Positions 47,401 to 58,615 of a DNA stretch of 64,000 nt are shown piece after piece. This DNA comes from Dillenia suffruticosa. Its lineage: Eukaryota > Streptophyta > Magnoliopsida > Dilleniales > Dilleniaceae. The position numbers were made by a program, and so were the translations under genes. The notes beneath the pieces were generated by a model that was not told the origin of the DNA, ran no database searches, and saw only the letters and a program-made list of their open reading frames with translations. Location of the stretch: NCBI GenBank assembly GCA_033439265.1, contig JAVTVX010000013.1, positions 832,501 through 896,500 of the forward strand. Direction: 5' to 3'. Numbering within the stretch: position 1 is the first letter of the stretch; the number at the start of each line of letters is the position of its first letter.

Positions 47401-49803
47401 TTTGTAAATAATAATCAAAATTGAATGGTTAAATAAGATTATGCGGTTTTTTTTTTGTTGGCTAAGTGAGACATTGTTTGTATTGATATTTATGTGCACG
47501 TTGTTATGCACTCTTGTTATCGCTCTTTGAACTCATAAACAAAATATCTGCTTAAATTAAGGAAATAACTTAATTTAATTTAGTAGAGATTTTATATAAA
47601 AATTAAAAAAAATGTAAATTATTTTTACATCTCTTCTATAATTTGAAATTGTCGGTAATTGTTTTCCTGGCACATTTATCTCATAAGGCACTTTTATGAC
47701 CGACGGAGATCATTCATAGAAAAAAAATTATCTATTATGATATATTAATTATAGGAATTTTACATTATAGGTCACTAATAAAAATAAAATAAAATTCGCC
47801 TAGATTTATTTAGTTAATGGAATGTCACCCTCTCCATTATTTATATTATCAAAGTTTTAATTTGCATAAAGTTTCTAACATTTTGCCCTATAATGGTAGC
47901 GCCAATGTACTACAAGGGACTTTACCATTTATTCTACCAATACAATCCAAAAGGAGCAGTCTGGGGAAACATTGTGTGGGCTCATTCAGTGTCAAGAGAC
48001 TTGATCAATTGGGAAGCTCTTGAGCCCGCAATTTACCCTTCAAAGCCCTTCGATATAAATGGGTGTTGGTCCGGGTCGGCCACAATCTTGCCCGGTGACA
48101 ACCCCGTGATACTCTACACGGGCATTGACGGAGAACAAAAGCAGGTTCAAAACTATGCTATACCAGAAAACCCATCTGACCCATATCTCAGAAAATGGAT
48201 CAAACCCGACAACAACCCGATTATTTTAACAGATGGAGTCAATGCGAGTGCATTCCGTGACCCGACCACTGCTTGGTGGAGATATGGCCACTGGAAGCTC
48301 TTGGTTGGTAGTAGAAAATATCATAGAGGAATGGCATATCTGTATAGAAGCAAAGATTTTATCAAATGGGTCAAGTCCAAACATCCGTTGCACTCTAAGG
48401 CACGGACAGGCATGCGGGAATGCCCGGACTTTTTTCCGATTTTGTTGAAAGGTGAAAACGGGTTGGATACCTCAGTCTCGGGTCCAAATGTGAAGCATGT
48501 GTTGAAAGTGAGCCTTGACGTTACTAGGTATGAGTACTACACTTTGGGAACATATTACGAGGCAAAGGATAAGTACGTCCCGGATAACACATCAGAGGAT
48601 GGTTGGGGTGGTTTAAGATATGATTATGGGAATTTTTATGCTTCCAAATCCTTTTATGATCCTATCAAACGTAGAAGAATTTTGTGGGGTTGGGCTAATG
48701 AATCCGACACTGCTACTAATGATACTGCCAAGGGTTGGGCTGGGATTCAGGTAATTTATATTCACATCATTATCTTATTTATAATTTACATTTTTCCAAA
48801 CCTTAATTAGTATGCTCTCTCTCTCTCTCTCTCTTTCTCTAGTTGATTCCAAGGACAATTTTGCTTGATCCGAATGGAAGACAATTGATACAATGGCCTA
48901 TTGAAGAACTGAACTCTCTTAGATTTGGACATGTTAAATTGAGCAATTATGTGCTCGAGAAGAGAAGGCATGTTCAAATCAAAGGAATAACAGCTGCTCA
49001 GGTATCTAAAATTCGGAATGTCTTCTGTAATATGTGAAATTTTTATAATGTTTTTATTCAAATATTGGTCATCAAACAGGCAAATGTTGAAGTGACGTTC
49101 TCAATACCAAGTTTGGACAAGGCTGAACCATTTGATTCTAGTTGGGTCAATGCCCAAGATCTTTGTGGGCTTAAGGGCTCCACAGTCCAAGGTGGGGTTG
49201 GGCCTTTTGGGCTCTTGACTATGGCCTCACAACATTTGGAAGAGTATACGCCCGTCTTCTTTATGGTCTTCAAAGATGGTCACGAGCACAAGGTTCTCTT
49301 GTGCTCCGATGCAAGAAGGTAACTTCTAACTTCTCATTAATTTTTAATTTAATTCTATAAAAAATTGATTAGTTTTCATAAGTATGAACATTCTGACTTG
49401 GTTTAATTTTATAATTTTTTTTAAAACAATTGTATAGTTCCTCTTTAAGGAAAGAACTCTACAAGCCATCATTTGCAGGATTTGTAGATGTTGATTTATC
49501 TCATGGCAAGCTCTCTCTTAGAAGTCTGGTATATTCTTTTCTCGACTTATACTTTGCTCTCTCAAATATAATGTTGAGGCTAATTACAATATAATTTTCT
49601 CTCTGTCTCTCTCAATGCAGATTGATCACTCTGTAGTTGAAAGTTTTGGTGCCGGAGGAAAGACATGCATTTCATCAAGGGTATATCCAACTCTAGCAAT
49701 TATGGGATCTGCAAACTTGTATGCATTCAACAATGGCAGTGAAGATATTACCATCGAGACTTTGAACGCATGGAGCATGGGTCGTCCTCGGATGAATCAA
49801 TAA
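46898..49803 (+). pseudogene. Cell-wall invertase (GH32), copy B: broken exon 1, open exons 3-7
   Basis: Acid invertase cleaves sucrose in the apoplast. Exons 3-7 (47900-48750, 48843-49001, 49080-49318, 49438-49528, 49621-49803) are GT-AG, in phase and open. They carry [41 protein letters not shown] (the RDP motif), [10 protein letters not shown] and an end at [12 protein letters not shown]. The catalytic ECPDF motif has Pro, marking the cell-wall type, but the preceding Trp is Arg (MRECPDF; CGG for TGG at 48414-48416). Exon 1 (46898-47082) aligns with copy A but has ACG for the start and TAG and TAA stops. No 9-bp mini-exon for DPN, which holds the nucleophile, is visible between 47083 and 47899. 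As it stands this cannot give an active enzyme; a transcript using the distant intact exon 1 would still need the mini-exon. The 3' flank is duplicated at 59.2 kb. Confidence 0.85.
48414..48431 (+). other. Trp-to-Arg change in the invertase WECPDF motif
   Basis: The codons read CGG GAA TGC CCG GAC TTT. Family members have TGG at the first position. The Glu of ECPDF is the acid/base catalyst and is kept. The change is one transition-type substitution (T to C) at a nearly invariant aromatic residue that helps shape the active site. Confidence 0.85.
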
Positions 49804-50255
49804 TTAGTCTAAGCATCTTAACGAATAAATTTATAGTTCTAGATTAATGTAAGTCAATCCCTAAGGAATTTGGGATTTTAAGGCTTGGTTCCATTATTGT
49901 AGGTGAGTTTCTAGACTTACGGTGCATCTTGGTAAGCAGACAGTAATTGTAGCAAGTGGTTTGCATGGGAAGGAATGGAGCCTCCAAGGAATACAATTGC
50001 TGGTATTGGTGATAAAATAAAACACTTGTTAGAATCCTTTGTTTTAAATTATTTTCGGTCAAAAATATTATTGGACAGCCTTTTTTCTCTTCGTACTGTG
50101 TTGTCTAAGACGATGGTTCATCCCAGGCACTCCCGCACACAGCAAGAAAAAGCGTTGTTGCTTGATCGGTGAGAGGAACATCTCGTATGGGGCATAAGTG
50201 CGAGCCACCCGAGAAGCAAGCCGTTATGACGAGGAGCTGGGCATTCGGTCGCAAA
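49804..50255 (+). repeat. Invertase 3' flank, duplicated at 59179-59615
   Basis: About 450 bp after the stop are closely matched at 59179-59615, ending in both cases at CGGTCGCAAAATT. Both copies contain a 65-codon open frame starting ATGGAG. Most differences between the two change the encoded residue, so a conserved protein is not indicated. Confidence 0.85.
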
Positions 50256-51540
50256 ATTTAGTTTCTTAAATGAAAGAAAATAAAATAAAAACAACTTAAC
50301 AAGAGACAAAATTTATAATAATTTAATTTATTTTGGAGAGAAAATTAATAAGTTTAATTTTTAGAGACAAAACTAAATTTATTATGATTATATTATTTAA
50401 AGAGATAAAGTTCAACACAAATGCGAATGTGAAAAAAAATTGTTTTCCACGGAGGGAAAATTAAATTGAGTATTATGAGAGAGACAAAATTTGAAATCAA
50501 TATATTTAAAAAGAAAAATTACACAATAATTTAATTTTTTAGAGAGAAATTATAAATGAGTTAAGTTTTAAAGAGAGATAAAAAATTTGTCAAACAAATG
50601 AATTTAGAGTTATAAGAACAACTTTTATTTTTAATTATTAACCATATAGAGATAACTGCTGAACGCTCCTGTCACTTTGGATTTTGTTGTCCTCCATTGA
50701 TGGGAGGTAATTTGTTCGCATCGTGAATTCCTAATCACCTCAATTTTGGTTGTCCTACACTTTGCTTTTATTTTTTTTCCCCGATTCCTATGATTAAATC
50801 ACTGCCCAGTATTCAAAGAGGATTCATTCTGATTAATCCGAACCGATCTGACTGTCGAGTCTTATTTAAGGAAAAATTCCCCAATATTCTTTTTTTACTC
50901 AAAGGGAGTCGAATTAGTAACCTAGTTAAGAAACGAAAGTACTTTTCTTACTTACGCTAACAAGTGTTGGTGCACTTCGCTTTTATTGCTGATTTGGACA
51001 TGTTGTCGGTCATTTTTTTTTTTCTAATTGAGGTGATTTTCTTTCTTTCTATCTCTCTTTAATTAATTAATGAACCTTCTGAGTAGTGCTAGTACTGGTT
51101 GAGGAAAGAATGGTGCTCATCAGATGATCATGAAAACCATTCCTCTTTGATTTCTGTTTCTCTTTGTTAATTAAATCAAAACGTAATTTCTATATTATAG
51201 ATTACTTGGATGGTCATGAAAGTGATTCCTTATGTCTAATCTGTACACCACTTTTTTATTTATAATAAAATATTAATAAAATATTAACAACAAAAAATAA
51301 ATAAATGGATATTAAAAAAATTCGGATTCTAAGATATTATTAAAAAAATAAATAAGTACATATTAATTATTTGGACATGTTAACCATATTCAGGCTGTGA
51401 AAATTTCTTTTTTCTTTAATATTATATTGCACATCGATAATCCTTAATCGACGAATGTCGAAACCTTTGTCGACAAAGGAACCGGACTTCATCAACTAAG
51501 GCTGGGGTCTTGGCCGACGAAGGACCCGGGTAATATAAAG
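50256..51540. other. Intergenic stretch before the VDAC fragment
   Basis: AT-rich sequence with loose repeats built on AAATTTA and GAGAGA words at 50330-50600. No gene is seen. A 16-bp perfect palindrome CCTTTGTCGACAAAGG lies at 51464-51479 within a short GC-richer segment rich in TCGACGAA words. Confidence 0.5.
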
Positions 51541-51754
51541 TGATCATATTAAATGGAATGTAGAGGGGCAAAAGAGTCAATTCATTATATTCCTCCCGAA
51601 TATCGAGAGGAAATGGAAGCATACGCCTTTTTTTCCCACTATTTACCTCAGCTGCCCTTAAATCGACGGTGGAAGGATGGTTTCTTGTCCAACAAACCGG
51701 ATTGGACGGTCCAGATCACTCCCAACCGAAACGTGGACTTTGTTTTCTCTAAAT

Positions 51755-51775
51755 CAGAGAAATTAGGGTTTTCCC
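51755..51775 (+). promoter_or_regulatory. Telo-box-like motif before the VDAC fragment
   Basis: ATTAGGGTTTT near 51762 is the complement of the AAACCCTAA telo-box found in promoters and leaders of many plant ribosomal and mitochondrial-protein genes. It lies about 125 bp before the VDAC ATG, followed by a CT tract at 51833-51852. Confidence 0.4.
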
Positions 51776-51891
51776 TTTCATTTGCGGTTCCGATTCATCT
51801 TTCATCATCCCCTCTCTCTAAGCTAAAACCACGGCTCTCTCTCTCTCTCTCTCCCACACGAGGCTCTCTTCCTCCATCTGTCGGTCTGAAG

Positions 51892-52081
51892 ATGGTGAAA
51901 GGACCAGTACTCTACTCCGATATCGGCAAGAAGGCAAGATGTATTGGAATCGTCTATCCCTCTCTCTCATCCTCTTGATTGATTGAATGGGTGGATGATT
52001 TTTGGGTTTGCAGATCTTCTATACAGGGACTATCACGCGGACCACAAGTTCACCCTCACTAACTGCACTTCCTCTGGCGTT
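51892..52081 (+). pseudogene. VDAC: First two exons of a VDAC/porin gene
   Basis: Exon 1 (51892-51940) encodes MVKGPVLYSDIGKKAR. Exon 2 (52014-52081) encodes LLYRDYHADHKFTLTNCTSSGV with a GTGAGC donor. This is the N-terminal helix and first beta strand of plant voltage-dependent anion channel, the mitochondrial outer-membrane porin. The junction codon becomes TAT (Tyr) where the family has Asp. No third exon (AITSTG..KKGE) is found in the next 500 bp, after which invertase-related repeats begin at about 52630 and continue to 59.6 kb. Nothing VDAC-like appears beyond them. Either the gene is truncated or its second intron was invaded by a 7-kb block and the rest lies further away, although other genes start at 60.8 kb. 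Truncation is more likely. Confidence 0.8.
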
Positions 52082-52633
52082 GTGAGCTCTCTCTCTCTCT
52101 CTCTCTCTCTGTGTATGTGGTGAAATGTGTCTTTGTATAGTTGATGAAGCTGGGTTTTTTCCTGTTTACTTTCTGTGTAACATGGATATTTCCTAAAGCT
52201 CGGGTTCTCTTTATCTTTTTTAGATTTTTTGATTAAATTAATTCTTCCTTTGGGCGGGGCAGGGTTTTGATTTAGGATACTGTTAGTGCATTGTTCTTAA
52301 CAGGTTATATCTTAGCATTAGTCTCAAAGCGGACTTGTTTTGTTTGGTTTGATGCCCGTTTAGGAATTAATACGTGGAGACATGTTACTAACATGGTCCC
52401 TTCAAGTTGAATGTTGGATGATTTTGCATACCCTCTCTAAGAATTAATACGGGAGATGTTATGTGTTGGTTGATGTTATTATTGCAATACTTTCTAGTGT
52501 AGCATGGTTTGAGTGTTCTTTTTTGCTGTTCTCAAAGTTGAACATTTCTTTGCTGTATCATACTTAGCATTATCATTATTTAATTCTTATGCACGAGTTT
52601 GAGTATGGGAAATTCCTTGGGCAGTCTTTAAAA

Positions 52634-52742
52634 TAAAAAGAAAACTAACTAAAATAAAATAAATTATTGGCTTTGAAGAATCTTTTAGAGCAACAGTCTT
52701 TATAAGCCAATAATTTATTTTCTTTTAGTTCGTTTTCTTTTT
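52634..52742. repeat. Hairpin-forming inverted repeat
   Basis: About 38 bp at 52636-52673 (ending AAATTATTGGCTT) are inverted at 52704-52741 (starting AAGCCAATAATTTATTTT), with a 30-bp loop. The right arm plus loop also occurs at 53795-53865, and a single-arm version occurs inverted at 45740-45800, so this is a local rearrangement of a dispersed block. Confidence 0.75.
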
Positions 52743-54310
52743 AAAATATCTTTAATTTTTATTTTTCTAAAAAATATTTTTCCACTAATTAAAATAATTT
52801 GACATGAGATCAATTTTATGAAACTATAAACTCTTAAAATAGAGAACTTTAAGAATTATTCCACTAATTTCATGCTAATTGCACGTGATATACATCATTC
52901 TAATTCCTTGTATTCAAACATTAATAACTAGGACTATAATTGTTTAATTCTACTATTCCTAACTTTTTGAAATTATTCCACTATTCCATTAATAACTTGT
53001 GCGGTCCAATCCTTGACACTAATATTCTTCACTTCTGTACTTTTATATATCCTTTCTTGTTTTTTTTTTTTTGGTTTTTTTCTTGTTTGAGTTATTGGTT
53101 CCCTTGGTGAAATGAAAAGGAATTTGAGGAGCCCATACCCAAAATGCTCGACTGTGCAGCAATTCTCAAATAAAACTAAATTGATTAAAATTCATAGTAT
53201 CAATTGATTTAAATTCATGTCTACATTTTAAAAATAAAAGGTATAAATATGAATAATTAAAATAAAACTAAATTAACTATTTTTCTAAACTATTAAAATA
53301 AAATATTTATAAATATAAAATTATTTTTATATAACATAAAGTGCAAAGAAATTCAAAAATAACACGAGTTATATATTTATAAACACTCAAGTCATATAAA
53401 TGGAATAAAAAATATTTATAAACTATTTGAAATTTATGAACATATTTGAAATTTATAAAAAATATTTAAATCCACCTAAGTCATTTATGAATACATTTAC
53501 GACATGGACATATTTGAAATTTTGTATCGTTCAATTAAGAATATAAAGAGAATAAAAAAATATATTTTCGGAAAAACTGAAGTATTAAAAAAATGGAGAG
53601 AACAAAAACTTCTTTAAACTTACTTTTTCTATTTTTTTTCATTAAAAAAGTTAGTTTTAAAGAGAAACATCTTATTTGGTATGATTTCTCTTCGAAGAAA
53701 AGGTGAAAAAAAATTCTTGACAAACAAGCACTATGTATATGTCTATATCTAATTCAGTCCTAAAAAAGAAAAAAGAATAATCTTTCGACATCATAAAGAC
53801 TGTTGCTCTAAAAGATTGTTCAAAGCCAATAATTTATTTTCTTTTAGTTCATTTTCTTTTTAAATGTCTTTAATTTTTATTTTTTTGAAAAATAATTTTT
53901 TGAACAATATTTTTCCATTAATTAAAATAATTTGACATGAGATCAATTTTATGAAACTATAAATTCTTAAAATAGAGAACATTAATAATTATTCCACTAA
54001 TTTCATGCTAATTGCACGTGATATACGTCATTCTAATTTCTTATATTCAAACATTAATAATTAGGATTATAATTGTTTAATTCTACTATTCCTAATTTTT
54101 TGAAATTATTTTACTATTCCATTAATAACTTGTGTGGGCCAATCCTTGACACTAATATTCCTCACTTTTGTACTTTTATATATCCTTTCTTTTTTTTTTT
54201 TTTGGTTTTTTCTTGTTTGAGCTATTGGTTCCCTTGGTGAAATGAAAAGGAATTTGAGGAGTCCGTACCCAAAATGCTCGACTGGACAGCAGTTCTCAAA
54301 TAAAACTAAA
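52704..54310. repeat. Two direct copies of an invertase-associated repeat block
   Basis: Block 52704-53185 and block 53820-54310 are direct repeats. Each runs from the AAGCCAATAATTTATTTTC segment through TTTGACATGAGATCAATTTT, GCACGTGATATAC and CCAATCCTTGACACTAATATTC, to CCAAAATGCTCGACTG. Between them (53190-53755) lie sequence matching the 44.7-46.8 kb element interior and TIR, and one palindromic-element unit. The second block runs straight into invertase exon 4 sequence at 54311, which suggests both descend from invertase intron or flank sequence. Confidence 0.75.
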
Positions 54311-54679
54311 TTGAGCAATTATGTGCTTGAGAAGGGAGGGCATGTTTAAATCAAAGGAGTAACAGCTGTTCAGAAATCTAAAATTTTGAATGTCTTTTGT
54401 AATATGTGAAATTTTTATAATGTTTATATTCAAATATCGGTCATCAAACAGGCAGATGTTGAAGTGACCTTTTCAATATCAAGTTTGGACAAGGCTGAAT
54501 CATTTGATTCTAGTTGGGTCAATGTTCAAGATCTTTGTGGGCTAAGGGCTCCATAGTCCATGTGGGGTTAGGCCTTTTGGGCTCTTGGCTTTGGCCTCAC
54601 AACATTTGGAAGAGTATTTTTTTTTTCGGTAGATTCTGAGCTTCTTTCATGAACAGAAGTGGTAAGAGACGCGTCACCA

Positions 54680-57600
54680 CCACCAACAACAATAATCTGA
54701 ATTTTAATCCCAATAATTTAGGATTAACCTTTTGAAAGACAAGTATGGGGATTTAAAATAATAATAATAATAATAATAATAAATATATATATAAATATAA
54801 AAAAAATAATAATGATAATAATAATAATAATAATAGTAAAATGAATAGATAATAAATAAATAAATATGATAGTTTAATTTGTGCGAATTTTTTTACGTCA
54901 CTCATTCTTATTCAATGTCATTCTCTCGTCTAAATTCTTAACTATCTGTCTTTACGGATAAATTGCATCTAAGTTTTTAGCGGTTTATCTCTACGTTTTA
55001 CTAAATCTCCTATATTCAAGTTTTTTACTCTTCTAACAGTTGTGTTTTTGGGTCTTCTTTGGACATACACAAACCATCTTAGTCGACACTCTTGCATTTT
55101 ATTTTCAATTGAACTAATTCTCAAATTTGTAACGAATCTCTTCATTTCTGATTCTGTCTCTTCTAGTTTTACCACACAGTTATCTAAGTATTCTCATTTC
55201 TGCTATCGTCATTTTTTGTTCTTCTTGTTTTTTAATTGTCCAACATTCAATACCATATAGTAATACAGGTCTTATTACAGTTTATAGAACCTTCCCTTCA
55301 AATGTAGTGGCATCGTACGTTCAGAAAGAACTCCGGATGCTTTTCTCCATTTCATCCAATCCGCTTGAATCTTATGATTCACATATCTATTTATATTGCT
55401 ATCATTTTGAATGATAGAACCAAAATATCTAAATCGTTCACTTTTTGGTACATTTTATCCATATAATTTAATAGTTTTTTTATCATTCTGATCATTGTCG
55501 ATAAATCTATATTTCATATACTCAGTTTTCGATCTACTTAATCTAAACCCTCTGAATTCCAATGTGTCCCTCCATAACTCCAATTTAGTATAATATCTTC
55601 TCTAATTTTATCAACCAACTATATCATTTGTAAAAAGTATGCACCATGGTATTTTATTTTAAATGTTTTTTGTGATTTCGTCTATCATTATTGCAAAAAG
55701 AACGGGATTAAATGCCGAATTTTGGTGAAACCCAATGTTAAATAGAGAAACTATCGCTTATACCCCGCAAATTCTTACATTGGTTATAAATTTATCATAT
55801 ATATCTTTAATGAAATTAATGTATTTCAAGGATATTCTTTTCTTCATTAGAGTCCACCACAATATCTCTAGGAAGTTTATCATATGTTTTTTCTAAATCA
55901 ATAAATATCATATATAGGTCTTTTTTATGTGTTTATATGTTTCTATCAAATGTCTTAACAAGTGAATTACCCTTGTGGTGGATCTTCTAGGCATAAATCC
56001 AAATTAATTTTAAGACATATTTATATTCAATCGCAATCTATATTATATCACTCTCTCTCATAATTTTATTGTATGGCTCATAAGTTTAATTTCTCGATAA
56101 TTTGAGCAATCTTGTATGTCTCATTTATTTTTATATAATGGTATAATTATACTCTCTTTCCATATTTAAGACATTTTCTTAGTTTATCAAATTTTGTTGA
56201 AAATATCAGTTAGCATTAATATACCAAATTTACCCAAACATTTCCATGCTTTTATTGGAATACCATATGATCTATGGCTTTATTGCTTTTCATTCTTTTT
56301 AAAACTTCCTTAACTTCATTGGGACGAATTTTATGTTTAAAATCTGTATTAATTTCTTCTATAGGTATATCGATATTTTTTATATCTGTTGTACTCTTAA
56401 TATTAAAAAGATGATCGAAATAATCTCTCAAATACTTTCTTATGTTCTCATTCTTAACAAGTATACTATTGGTTTCGCTCTTAATGCATCTAACATCATT
56501 TAGATCTCTTTCCTTTTTCTCCTTTAGTTTGGCAATTCTGTAGATTTCTCTGTCTCCATCTTTAGTTTCTAATCTTTTATATATTCATTATACACATTAC
56601 TTTTTACTTCTTGGATAATTTTTTCTTCTCTTTTTTTACACTTTTATATTTTTCATATGTATCGCTATTACTATTATTTTTAAGATTCCTATAACACTCT
56701 CTTTTAGTTTGAATAGCAATTTGGATTTCTTCAATCCACCACCATGATTCCTGGCCTATGGGGGCTTGACTCTTAGATACACCAAGAATCTCTCTATCTA
56801 TATTTTTAATATTTGTAGACATCTCTTTTCATATTATTTTCGAATCATCATTAGTGGATTAGTTTGCTATTTGAATTAATTCATATCTAAAGGTGTTCAC
56901 TTTTTATCCTTTTAAATTTCATCACCTAATCCTTGGTTTCATAAATAGACAACACTTCTTTTGTCTTTTAAACACAAATATATATATAAGACTAGGAGTT
57001 TATGCTGAATTGTTACACTCTCCCCCGATATAATCTTCAATTCTTACAGATCGTTTTATCACCTCTCCTAGTGGGAAAGAAATCTATTTGGTTAACATTA
57101 AATCCATTTCTATATGTAACTAAGTACGCTTCTCTTTTCCTAAAGACGGTGTTTACAAGTACCAGATCAAATGTTGTGGCAAATTAAAATGGTATCTCTC
57201 GCCTCATTTCTACAATCAAATCCAAAGTTTTAATGTACGGTTTCGAATCCTTCATTCCTCTCTCATACATGTCCATTTAAATTTCCTCAAATAAAGAACT
57301 TTTCTCTACTAGATATGATTTGTATAAATTCATCTAAATACTCTCAAAATTATCTTTTACTAATTGCATCCATACCTATTTGAGGTGCGTATACACAAAC
57401 TATATTAACTACATTTTCTCTATCTACTAACTTGACAAGTATAATTCTATCTCCCTTTCTTCTTATCTCTATTACATCTTCTAGTAGATTCTTATGTACA
57501 ATTATTCCTATCCTATTCTTAGATCTATCTCTTCCTATATACCAAAATTTATGATTATAAGATTCTACTACCTTAGCCTCCTCTTCCACCCACTTAGTTT

Positions 57601-57932
57601 CTTGAAGGCACATGATATGAATCTTTCGTTTATTTTTAGTTTCTCCTATCTCTCCTAACTTGCCAGTCAGAGTCCTATATTTCAAATGGTTAGACGAATT
57701 CTATTGTCATGAACTAATTTATTTAACCGCACCTAAGGATCTTTTATTAATTTGTCGCTACATTCGAGATCCGATATAACGCGTCGCTGAGGGGGTAACG
57801 CCCCAAAAGTTTGTAAATGTTTGTCTCACATTTTTCATTTGACAAACATTTTACGTTGGCTGTCGACTTACCGCAACCTGACCCCTTTACCTAGGGTTGG
57901 GACCGGCTATGAGAAGTAAGAGATGCCTCACT
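54680..57932 (-). mobile_element. Degenerate RTE-clade LINE
   Basis: On the minus strand, order and motifs fit an RTE non-LTR retrotransposon. The 5' end has GGTCAGGTTGCGGTAAG near 57880. An APE-type endonuclease fragment at 57685-57350 contains HIMCLQETKW and IGIIVHKN. Reverse-transcriptase remnants include FIDLEKTYDKLPRDIV near 55900 (motif A) and ILFTNDIV near 55640, where the catalytic (F)ADD is lost. The C-terminal end has ECRLRWFVYVQRRP near 55080. The 3' end has a long (TTA)n/(TTG)n-type tail (54690-54850). Many stops and frameshifts make it inactive. Imperfect flanking repeats (GAAGTGGTAAGAGACGCGTCA at 54656-54676 against GAAGTAAGAGATGCCTCA near 57915-57932) may be its target-site duplication. 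Confidence 0.85.
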
Positions 57933-57935
57933 ACT

Positions 57936-58330
57936 CTTGCAGTTTTCAGCAACAGACTCAATAACTGATGATACCGCATTAATACCGCTTTTTCAGCCTT
58001 CAGTTGTGCTTGAAGTATGAGACAACGATAACTCCTCTACAGATTTTAAATCAGGATTTAAGATTGCATCTGCACATAATTTCTCAACCACACCCAAGTA
58101 CAACTTCTCATTCGCAGTCGTTAACTTTATCTCTGTTGCACCATCAATACTTTTCACGGGAGAAAGAGCTCGAGCTTTGTTTTCTCTGGAGTCCACAGAA
58201 GATGATGAAAGTAAATCCTGCATGACATTGGAACAGGCTTGTTTCACACTCTCACCAACTGTATGCATCTGGTTTTCAACATACTTGATTTTGTCCGGGA
58301 AAGTGTATTAATGGCGAGAGGAGAGGATCG
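57936..58330 (-). pseudogene. Captured coding fragment of an unrecognised gene
   Basis: A minus-strand frame is open from about 58316 to 57990, with FPDKIKYVENQMHTVGES, SVKQACSNVMQDLLSSSSVD and LGVVEKLCADAILNPDL. After one TGA (57990-57992) it continues open as KSGINAVSSVIESVAENC up to the RTE LINE. Beyond the LINE at 54676 a short match in sense (DASLTTSVHERSSES) leads to the poly(A). The composition (Ser/Lys/Glu-rich, helical) looks like real protein from the middle or end of a larger gene. I do not recognise the family. It probably entered with the 4-kb insertion. Confidence 0.5.
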
Positions 58331-58371
58331 ACAGCGAAGACCTCCCTTTCCAACACAGGGTAAGCATTGGA

Positions 58372-58615
58372 AGAAGCCCAAAAGGCCCAACCTCACCTTG
58401 GACTGTGGAGCCCTTAAGCCCACAAAGATCTTGGGGATTGACCTAACTAGGATCAAATGGTTCAGTCTTGTCCAAACTTGGTATTGAGAAGGTCATTTCA
58501 ACATCTGCTTGTTTGATGACCAATAATTGAATAAACATTATAAAAATTTCACATATTACAGAAAACATTCAGAATTTTAGATACCTGAGCAGCTGTTATT
58601 CCTTTGATTTGAACA
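58372..58615 (-). repeat. Inverted copy of the local invertase exon 4-5 segment
   Basis: Read on the minus strand this gives GTTCAAATCAAAGGAATAAC (end of exon 4), the small intron, and exon 5 to GGGCCTTTTGGGCT. It corresponds to copy-B positions about 48973-49212. The same stretch lies in the plus orientation at about 54349-54580, so copy D carries a sense/antisense pair 4 kb apart. The inverted piece abuts the target-site duplication at 58618. Confidence 0.88.

Noticed and set aside
49975..50172. 65-codon open frame after the invertase stop, also present at 59341-59538
   Set aside because: Both copies come from one duplicated flank, and most differences change the residue, so there is no sign of protein selection. 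Treated as duplicated 3' flank.
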